DNA of 64,000 bases, taken from NCBI RefSeq assembly GCF_030272615.1, contig NC_081410.1, forward strand, positions 144,764,349 to 144,828,348, in the 5' to 3' direction. The DNA comes from Cryptomeria japonica. Taxonomy: Eukaryota > Streptophyta > Pinopsida > Cupressales > Cupressaceae. Both the position numbers and the translations under genes were made by a program. Positions 54,851 through 64,000 of the stretch are shown here, one piece after another; the stretch's first letter is position 1; each line of letters begins with the position of its first letter. The notes below the pieces were generated by a model. The model saw only the letters and a program-made list of their open reading frames with translations. It did no database searches and was not told the origin of the DNA.

Positions 54851-55394
54851 TGTAAATTATATGCACTTATTTTCTTTTCATCTTTTAGGCCTTATATATT
54901 TCTATCTCCCCTTTAACTAGTTCTTGGTGTTTGTGACATCTATCTCTCTTAAGAAAATATATAAGGTATATCATATTTGCAAATTTAAATATATACTAAT
55001 TTAGCATCTGTGTGCATGTTATACTCTTCATATTTGGTTAAGGTTTATATATTTCATTATATAGCATTAATTCAATGTCCTAAAAGATCTTTTTTGTATT
55101 AATGAAAGTTATTGTAACAATAGTCATGATTGTGTAAGTTGAACCAAATTTACAATGGTAAAATAGAGTCGTGTCATTATTTTCTATCAATATTTTTACA
55201 TATGATTTCTATAGATATAATCAATCTGCTCATTGATTGCTCACATAGGAATTAACATGTTTGAATTTGGATCCTAATTAAAATGTTCTATACTAAATAA
55301 GTATATATGTGTAATTTAATTTGACATGCAAGTTAATCAAAATAAAATAAAATTTATGAGCACAATTTTTTATTTGATTAACATATATCATAGT

Positions 55395-56160
55395 CATGTA
55401 TTATTGATTGACAAAGCCACTAAGAAGGCTTGGTTAGTAAATATTTTTTGTTGCAACATGTCAAGGTTTTTTTGTTTTGAGGAATCAAGGTTTTTTTGTT
55501 TTGAGGAATATGTACACATTACGCCTAAGTAGACGAGATCTAAGTTGGACTTGAAAAAAATGTACCTTCATTGGGTACAATGACAGAGTCAAAGGATACA
55601 TGCTTTGAGACCATGAGACTAGAAGGACATTGTTTAATCAAAATATTATCTTTAGGGAGATCATGTCTTCTCCAAAGACTTTGTAACCTAAAGATAGAAA
55701 GTAGGTATTAAGGCTAAAGCCAAAGACAAGAAGCTTGTACTTAAGAATAAATTAGAGGCTTAAGATGGATCATATGGGTTGATTAGTTTAAAGAGTGAGT
55801 TAGTAGAGTCAAAGGAAGAACAACCTCATACCCCACCATGAGGAGATCAAATCAGTAGAGAAAGAAAGTTTAGAAAGTTATAACCCCTCTAATTTTATAC
55901 ATTTCTTCTATCTAATAATTCTTACGAGACTAGAATTATAAAGGCAATGTAATCTTCATATATAAAATCCTAGCTGAAGGCCATTAACGAGGAGGTGGAT
56001 GTTCTTTATAGAATAATAGTACATGTGACTCGGTAAAGCTTCCTAAGGATAGAAAAAATGTTGGTTTCAAATAGTTTTTCAAGATGAAGCTCAACTTAGA
56101 GGTCAAAGTCGAGAATTAAAGTTGTGAAGCTTACATCTAGTATATTTTTTTGTTTACTAA
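55395..56160 (+). pseudogene. Copia integrase C-terminus to RT start, relic
   Basis: Plus-strand fragments: LIDKATKKAW, CFEEYVHITPK.TRSKLDLK, then in another frame IGYNDRVKGYML.DHETRR and LFNQNIIFRE (the conserved copia GY...KGY.L...T......RDVIF block), and further on VKLPKDRKNVGFK.FFKMKLN (RT N-terminus). Many stops and frameshifts. A 24-bp tandem duplication (TCAAGGTTTTTTTGTTTTGA) lies at about 55462-55510. No LTRs were found. Confidence 0.8.
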
Positions 56161-56229
56161 TGATTTGTATGATCTTGAGAATACATGGACACAACTAGGA
56201 AGTTAATATACAATATGACTGATAATTGC

Positions 56230-59200
56230 GATATTAGAAACCTTAAAATGACCAATAAAAAATACCACCTTAATTTGACAAGAACACCATATATTACTTT
56301 AAAAAGTACCTAGCACGAAGAATAATAAACATGAATATTAGCTAACAAATTAGAGAAAATCTTAAACTTGACAACAAGAAATAAGAGACTAGTAATCAAA
56401 TAATCAATCTTTATCTCAACCTTATATAGCACATGTTATCAAAGGATCTAGATAAGAAACTGTCAAAATAAAATAGAATACAAAGATATTCAAACATATT
56501 ACCTTGTCAAATCAATTTCTATTTAAGTTATTAATCTACTTTAAAAAAAAGGCATCGGGTTTTTTAGACAATATTGAGTTGTATTTTATTAGAAACGTAA
56601 AACAAATGTCAAAAGTATCTATGGAGGAGAGAGCATCATAAAAAGGAGGCCTTATCTTCAACAAATATATGATAGAGGAATCATCCACAAAGTAACACTT
56701 AATATTGTTTTTTCCTATTTAGATCTATGAGTTAAAAGGTAGCCACAAAATTGAGCTACAAAAGTTTATAATATAAAAAGATATATATTCTTTTAAGGTA
56801 AATACGTTCATATTAGTTGTTCCAATCAAAATATGATATAATTTAACATTTTAAAAATATAATATAAATTATTTTATAATATTATTGTGTTTTTAATGTA
56901 TAAATGGAGAGGCGCAATATAATAGAATGGTGTAGAACAAAATAAAATAGAGTGGTTAGTGGTAGTTATCTTTGTCAAGAATTTGTGCAAAAGTTTTTTT
57001 ATGGTGAATAAATGCATGGAGGAATAAGTGAGAAGGATGAACAAATGCGTGGACGAATAAGTGAGAAAGATGGTAGCCAATCCAAAACAAAACGATAAAT
57101 AATTTGTGAAAAACATATATAGAAATTCTCAACACGCACAAATGCAATACAACTAGTCATTCAAAAATAGACTTTAAAGTAGCAAAAACAAGACATACTA
57201 AGACTTACCAAAATCAACAATCCTTCTCATCTTATTAGCAAATAAAATATCACACATGAAAATCAAAGGAAACAAAGAAGAAAAAGGATAATGATTCACT
57301 CAAGGAATAGTCCCTATTGAACAGATACTATAAAAGTGACCAACAATATAGGATATTTACAAATTTGGGTTATGACAAAATGCTTGAAAAAGATTCAAAT
57401 TCACTTTCTCCCAATTTTTATGATATTATTTTTTTTGTAGAAGAAAAAATGCTTCTTGTATGGATAAGATGGATATCTCAAACCATGCTTCACATTTCAC
57501 TCTTTTAAAACAAAAAAGGAAGAATATTGAATAAGAAAAAATCCAAGGCAATGCTCTATAAGCTATATGAGATAACACTAAATAAACAATGTAATCCTTT
57601 TTATTAAAACAAAGAGTGAGGGTTCCCAACCAATTACAAAGGTAGGATTTAGTGCTTATTTCGATAGACCAAAGTCTTAATGAAATAATTGGAGAGACTA
57701 TAACAATCCATTGCAAATTATGTTAAGGGATGAATAATAATGACTTACAACAAAGGGATGACTTACAATGTGGGACCTATAATAATAGGTTGAATTGCAA
57801 TTTTTCTACACACAATCAAGGACATATAAGAATATGTTGATGGAATTTAATTGTTCAATTTTAATTCACATTGCAATGATTCGTGACTCTTATTTCCTCA
57901 AAAAGAAAAAGACAACGAAAAAAACATATTTTGAAAACTCAACACTGCTAGAACATACATGATCAGATTAAATTTCATTTTTTGAGAGATTATTTGTTGG
58001 GCTTCAACTTCTATGAAATAAGTGAAGTGGACAATAGAATTAGTGGAAACAGTGCATTTTACTATTTTGATAAATAGAGGATCAATCGATTTTCTTTAAC
58101 AAGTTGTGGGAACAAAGACAAGGAATCTTCTTAAATGTAGAAGCATTTAACATCCTCAATTTGTTTTATATAAAAAAACTAGAATACATTAAAAAACTTC
58201 TAAAATCTTTAAAATATAAAAACCTCTATATTTTAATTTGTTAAAAATAATTAAATATACAATATTAATGCTTGCCACCATTTCTTTGTTCTGTATGTGG
58301 GTCAGCCCACTTGTTTTGACTACTTTTAATATAAAAAACAAACCTTTCAAACTGACTTTACTATTATTATTTATAAAACAATAGAAAGCTTTCATAACTA
58401 TTTTTATAAATGATTAATGTATCAAAAGACATCATAATCATTTATAAAAATAATAAACGGAGAGAATGAGATAATAGTGGATGGATATGAATATTGAATA
58501 TTCTCTTTTACAAGTAATGTTCTAATTTCATTATTACACCAAACATTTAAAAGTATTATATTTTGTGAACGTATTTTCCAATGGTCTAGGAAATTGGGGC
58601 GACTTTAGGAACACGTGTTTTTCATTGATTAAATTTGTCAACGATTTTTTATCAAAAGTCAAAAACCTGGGCGGCCAATGGTAAATGGTTTGAGCGCACG
58701 AGGGTTGGGAATAGGGAGCCCTTCATTCCCCCTAAGATGACGTTTATAGGAATAAATATATTTTATATTAAATATTTAATTAATATTAAGTATTTTAGAA
58801 GTAGCAAGTTGGGGAGGAATATTTGGAAATTAATGTTTATAATTTTAAATAATAAATGTAAGTATATTTTAGTTCTTTGTTTAATGAGGAATATGAGTTT
58901 TTAAAGATAATTTAAAGTGATTGATTAGGATTTATTAAAAGATAAAATTAAAATTTGTGAATTGTTTATATTTTAATCAAGGTTATGTTTCGATTGGAGA
59001 ATTAGTTTCATGCTTGTGAAGATATATATCAAACTTGCAAATTTGATATTTGTTAATTTCTAGAAGTTAATTTTTGGTTTGTCTTGGAGTTCACTATTTG
59101 ATATTTATATGAAGACTTGATTTGTATACATGGGAGTTTGCATATGTCAAGTATACTTGATTTCTTTCGTCAAATAATAGTAAGGATGTGAAATCAACAA

Positions 59201-59435
59201 GGTTTTGAGCGAGATCTAGGGCAACAAGTAGTCATACAAATTGTCCTAGAATATTGATGCAATGTTGATATCATTATATGATTCTTTTTAGATTCTATGA
59301 TGTGTGCTAGAAGGTAATTTATTCACATGTTTTGCTATATAATTTAGTTGAATTTGGGTTTGTGTAGTACCCCTCAAAGACATATAAAAAATTATTACCT
59401 CCCCTATGAAAACTTAACTAAAACTCTAGATAATT
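56230..59435. repeat. Diverged repeat unit 3
   Basis: Proximal landmarks near 56400-56760; middle with GGAATAGTCCCTA near 57304 and the LINE fragment near 57847; distal block near 58590-58740 (GGCGGCCAATGG.AAA.GGTTTGA); tail near 59120-59430 parallel to 54540-54850. More diverged than units 1 and 2. Carries its own short LINE tail at about 58275-58337. Confidence 0.7.
58275..58337 (+). mobile_element. Very short LINE 3' tail
   Basis: About 60 bp ending CTTGTTTTGACTACTTTTAA then TATAAAAAAC, related to the tails at 30125 and 51907. Units 1 and 2 lack it at the same place. The TSD was not resolved. Confidence 0.55.
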
Positions 59436-61319
59436 GTTAAATATTAATAATATAGGTGCCTTGTTTGAATTTCCACAATTAATATAAAATATTATTAGGA
59501 CTTTTGATGGTTTAAGATCAAGTTGATTATATTCATGTTGCAATTCATAAGTTATTTTTTATAATGCTAACATTTTATTTATTGTCGTTTAACTACAACT
59601 ATTGTTTAATATTTTATTATGGACTAATGTGTTTATGAACCTTTCATTCTACAAGGTTAAGTCCTTGATGAGGGAGGGCATCATAGAGAGGATGTTACCG
59701 CATTAGCACATTAATGAGGAAAAAAAAAGACATTTAGTATTACGTTTCTTTGTACTGAACTTAGCCAATAACAATTTGTTAAGTTGATATCATTTGTTTA
59801 TTGCTAGTTGTTATAGGTTGGAATCATATTTTTGTTTTGGTATTTTCTCACTACTTAAGTGCTGTCAATTTGCACGTTGACTATTTTTTATTATAGTTTT
59901 TGATCATTTTAACTAAATTTGCACTTTTTGTGATTGATGTCTTTCTTGTTGTATGATTTTAGTCATTTTAAACATTATCAAGTCAATTTGGTGCTCATAT
60001 TATTTTTAAGGTATTGTGTGTTTGTGTGGCACTTTTTTATGATCCTTATGTTTTAGTCTCCACCATAATGACATGCAACTTGTGGCTACATAGTCACAAC
60101 ATAGTTCTATTTAAAAGACAATAGAAAAGATTCATAATATTAAAAAAAAATGATCAGAAGAAAGGACTCCATGCTTTAGCCTACAAAATGCCCCATTAAT
60201 TTATATCAATGGGAATCAATCACTATGCATCACTCCTATGGAGTATTGCAAGACAAGAAAAATGACAAACTTTTATTATTATAGAAACCATATACTCTTG
60301 GCCTTTTAGTAGTATTGGTCAAGAGTAAACCCTTGTAGGTGAATCATCTACCATGAGAGGCACTATATATGTAATTGCATTGAATTTTTATGTTAGTTAT
60401 TTTTGCATTTGATTATTTGTTTGTATAGGAAATTAAAGGGGATATTTTTATTATAGTTCAAAATTGGAGCTATTTTAGTTGACGTCAAAGGAGAAATTTT
60501 ATAGGTTGAAGGCTTTGATTGAATGTTAAATCTTATCTTGAGTGATTCAATCTAGATGTGTATATGATGGTCAAATAAAAACTAATATTTCATATTTCTA
60601 ATATAATATGTAGTTTTCAATCAACATTTCTCTTAAATTTTTACTTTCTCGATGTACTAATGTCAACATACTAAAGCTCCATATAATTCCGTAAAATTTT
60701 GACATATCCATGCTCCTTTGCTCACACATGTGTGGGCATACCTTCTACACATATCATTTTTCTCACACTTTTGTGAGAATACCTAGCTCTTACACCTCAT
60801 GTGTCACTTGTCACTTAGCTACAATTTTAATTCATGCATTCATTCTCCTCAAATATTAGCCCTCATCAACATTCCATCTTGGCCTTTGATTTTCCTCATG
60901 GAAAATTTATAAATTCTAGGCCCCTTATCTCATTTAGAGATCCACTTTAATCCTATTATTATGTTGTCTATTTGTTCACCTACCTTCACACTATCATCAT
61001 GCCATTTTCTTAATCAATCACCTTAATCCTAGTATCATGTGACTGGTGTATAGTAAGCAACTACATTGCACCATCAATCCATCACAAAGAGCACATAAAG
61101 TGGAGGATTAGGTTTAATTTATTTTTTCTCAATTAAAGGAGCAAATAAAAATAAGGTAAAAGGTTTTATTTGTTGCATTTAGGTCCTTATGGATTAATTT
61201 ATTGAATTTGAGGACTTGTGTTTTCATCCCTTGTATTTTTCCTTATCTTCACTAGTGTTCTCTACTAGTGTCTAAAACGAACCTTATTGAGAACTCGCAT
61301 TGTTTGGAAAATGTCTATT
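59436..61319. other. Intergenic, possible LTR relic
   Basis: No gene recognised. At about 60690-61200 the style resembles the gypsy-like LTRs at 21654 and 33369 (short CACATGTGTG-type inverted motifs, CATCTTGGCC, TATAAATTCTAGG near 60909, then GAGCACATAAAG.GGAGGATTAGG), but no ends were found. Confidence 0.4.
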
Positions 61320-62650
61320 CTAATATAACACATCCCATACATAAAGTCTTTTTGTTATACTTGTATATTGAACATTACATATGTCCTTCAAGGCCTCTAA
61401 AAACTTAGGAATTATTCCAATCTCAGTGTAATGCCTACCAATAAAGGGATGCTTATGTTATCGTTTATTCTAAATATTCACAAAATAATTTTAAGATACT
61501 TCCTCTAGTTTAACTATAAACTCTTGTTAGTCCAAACTCTATGAATCACCATACTATCTATGAACCTTGTAGCCCACAAATCCTTCACATCAAACTTTCT
61601 AGATAATTGATTCTTGAATTTCTAAATTAATGTCATACTATTTTTTATGATCACACATATTATCAATAAATAAACCAATAATTAAAATACAATCACAAAT
61701 ATACTTCTAATACACATAGTGATCAACAACACTTGTAGAAAAAACTAGTTCTAACACATGCATTAAACTTTTGGTACCACATACATGGTGATTGCACTTT
61801 AAACAATACATAGACCTTTTTAGTTTATAGACAAAATATTCTCTTTCCTTCACCTTGAATTCTTCTCGAGCTAACTCATATATATTTCCTTATGTAAATA
61901 TTCATACAAGAATCTATTTTTGACATCCATTTGTTCTACTTCAAAATGACGTGCCATAACAATAGATAAAAATATTATAATATAATCTAACTTAGTTATA
62001 TGATAAAATGCATTACTAAAGTCTATTCCCTTAGTTTGGAAATGAAATTTTGTACAAATATTATCATATACATTTTTTATGTACCATTTGCACTAAACTT
62101 CTTATTTATCACCTACTTGTTGCAAATGATACTCCTTCGATTAGAAAAATCAACCAAATTTGAAGTATTATACTACTTTAATTCAAACATCTCCTCTTCT
62201 TAGAATGTCTTCCACACTTTCCTTGGAAGAGAGAATATTCTATATACTTTGTTTCATCATTAGTAGAACATAAAAATTATAACAAAATCTTTGTATATTA
62301 TACCTATTAGGTTAATTCTACTGCTTGTAGAACTTCTCATAGCCACATCATAATTATGTTCTTCATAATTTATCTCTAATATTTCTTCCTTACCGTTTCT
62401 TCCCCATCCATATGACATATCCACTAGCTTGTTTATTGAAAAATTCATCTTCTACTATATTTTATGTTCAAAATTAATCCTTTGGCTCTCACTTTACCTT
62501 TGGTTGTTTCTCCTTGGATAAAAACTCTTTCCATTAAGCATTAGTAGGAAATTTTTAGCGCCACCAAATTTTAAAGTTTATATCCTTTCATATTTTTACC
62601 ATATCCTATTAAAATAGAATTCTTGGTCTTAAAGTTCAACTTAGATCATT
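61320..62650 (-). pseudogene. Second copia pol relic (integrase end and RT)
   Basis: Minus-strand fragments in shifting frames: QCKWYIKNVYDNICTKFH then QTKGIDFSNAFYHITKLD and MARHFEVEQMDVK (canonical KGIDF.E.FSPV.K and LEQMDVKTAFLHG), then YKLKRSMYCLK (canonical [10 protein letters not shown]) and, in another frame, NQLSRKFDVKDLWATRF (canonical L..F.MKDLG). The YVDD region has become FIDN. An integrase C-terminal stretch can be followed above about 62450. No LTRs were found. Confidence 0.75.
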
Positions 62651-62878
62651 CTTCATTTGGCAAATCAATAAATACCTCACAACTGAATTGTAACAATTTG
62701 TTGAAAATAGCCAAGATCAAGAGCTCAATGAATAGCACAATAGAGAGACAAAATAGATTGATAAGAATTGTCACAACCCTCCTTTATCACTTTTGGATTT
62801 AAAATACAAACTCTATTATATTTTTGGATAAGCTATTTAAATGATTGAATGAATATTATAAAAGGATAAAATAATAAA

Positions 62879-62894
62879 ACACACACACACACAC
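62879..62894. repeat. (AC)8 microsatellite
   Basis: Eight uninterrupted AC units. Confidence 0.95.
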
Positions 62895-63617
62895 ATGGAA
62901 AATATATATTTTTCTTATTTATTTATTTAGTTTTCCACATCCAATTATGGCACATGTTGAAGGAAGAAAAAAGAAGCTTCTAGAGGAATCTCCACCACCT
63001 TGCATGTAACTCCCCCACTAAGTTTTTAATCAATTTGCATGAGTCCAATATTGGGAAAGAATCTCCTTAAAGAATCTCCTTTTTAATTAAATTTTTCTAG
63101 ATAGTGGAATAGAGGGAATTTTCTTATAAAATTATATGCAAGTTTCAAAGAAGGGGGTTGATTTTGTTTTGGAAGAAAATTTCCCAAGTTTTTAGTAGTA
63201 GGATCTTCTTTGGTAGTCTCATTTTCGTTGCAAGATTTTAAGTTGTTGTTTGAAAGATTTCTCTCAAGTTGCAAGGAAGGATCAAAAGGATAGTTAGAGG
63301 ATTCAACATCAAGCTTCGATAAGCCAGGTTCTCTTCTTGTTATTTCACATTCCCATATGAGAAAATGGTATTATCCAAAATATAGCTTCTAGATCTTCCT
63401 TTATAAAATTTTCTTTTGTGATAATATTGAAAGGATAGCTTATTTATTTGTTTAATTGTTTTTTTTGAAAAGAAATAACAGATCTTGCTTGCATGTGAAA
63501 GATAGCTATTATTTGTTTAAATTTCTTAGAAAATATCAAATCTTGTTGGATTGAAAATTTAAATGTAATTCTTTTTTTTAAAAATCTTACTTCCCTTCGA
63601 ATAGGAAATGCCTGATA
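62895..63617. other. Intergenic, nothing recognised
   Basis: Short frames only; no motif seen. Confidence 0.5.
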
Positions 63618-64000
63618 ATAAGATATAAATATCTCTGTGAATAATCTTTTGTGTTATTCATTCTTGTGAATAAATCCTTATTCTCAATGTTCACATTAAT
63701 ATATATATTTTTATTTCATATATCTGGTTATATAAATCTCTTTGTGCAAAAAGGAGTATAAATCTCTCTCTGTGTTATTCATTCCTGTGAAAAAATCTTT
63801 ATTCTCATTGTTTACATTAATATTATTTTTTTATTTTCATATATCTAGTTATATAAATCTCTCTGTGCAAAAAGGAGTATAAATCTCTCTCTGTGTTAGT
63901 GTTATTCATTCCTATGAATAAATCTTTGTTCTCATTGTTTACATTAAATATTATTTTTTATTTTCATATATCTTGTTATATAAATCTCTCTGTGCAAAAA
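63618..64000. repeat. Tandem repeat of about 121-127 bp, at least three copies, runs off the window
   Basis: TGTGCAAAAA recurs at 63743, 63864 and 63991 (spacing 121 and 127). Each unit has TATAAATCTCTCTCTGTGTTA, CATTC(C/T)TGTGAA and ATTCTCA.TGTT.ACATTAA in order. Units 2 and 3 are closer to each other than to unit 1. The array has no end in the window. Confidence 0.9.

Noticed and set aside
60720-60790. Short inverted motifs (CACACATGTGTG and CTCACACTTTTGTGAG)
   Set aside because: Too short and AT/CA-simple to support a distinct element; noted only as part of a possible LTR relic.

Overview
The window looks like nuclear DNA of a seed plant, most likely a gymnosperm (conifer-type). This is inferred from AT-rich, repeat-saturated sequence, nested Ty1/copia and Ty3/gypsy-type LTR elements, several non-LTR insertions, very low gene density, and a two-domain DUF26/Gnk2 cysteine-rich secreted protein. 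Only one host gene is supported with confidence: the DUF26 gene on the minus strand at 46.6-47.7 kb. Species cannot be named from this sequence.

Layout. 1-2.4 kb: intergenic. 2.4-14.6 kb: an old copia-type solo LTR (TSD ATGTG) split by a young, complete 11,002-bp LTR retrotransposon (2455-13456, minus strand, TSD GAAAT) whose LTRs differ at about 10 substitutions plus two indels. It carries PBS, PPT, one long gag-like reading frame with an in-frame TGA, a 20-21-bp leader repeat and a 3' minisatellite, but no recognisable pol, so it is probably non-autonomous. 15.7-18.3 kb: a non-LTR insertion with a 17-bp TSD, a foldback element between 16-bp direct repeats, a 142-bp tandem repeat, a possible three-exon gene tail and a 92-bp tandem repeat. 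21.7-22.6 kb: a gypsy-like LTR relic. 23.4-33.4 kb: a decayed Glu/Gln-rich reading frame (minus strand) cut in two by a complete but degenerate Ty1/copia element (25170-33123, TSD TGTGG), which is itself interrupted by a non-LTR insertion (29385-30125). 33.4-36.3 kb: a second gypsy-like LTR and leader with the same type of 21-bp leader repeat. 39.0-42.1 kb: a telomere-like tract followed by a 2.75-kb copia-type non-autonomous element (TSD ATTAT) with a GC-rich patch. 45.9 kb: a probable SINE. 46.6-47.7 kb: the DUF26 gene with TATA box. 48.7-59.4 kb: three diverged copies of one multi-kb unit containing a dead LINE; individual copies differ by a LINE tail, a MITE and a copia relic, and the other copies serve as empty sites. 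61.3-62.7 kb: another dead copia pol. 63.6-64.0 kb: a tandem repeat of about 120-127 bp running off the end.

How it fits together: the sequence is a stratigraphy of insertions. TSDs, LTR divergence and empty paralogous sites give relative ages. Coding decay in the copia element is dominated by Gln-to-TAG changes, which fits CHG-methylation-driven C-to-T decay. No previously undescribed multi-gene system is evident. The strongest candidates for novelty are the gag-only 11-kb element, the ORF-bearing non-LTR insertion that shares a 3' tail with other LINE fragments, and the GC-rich non-coding copia derivative.
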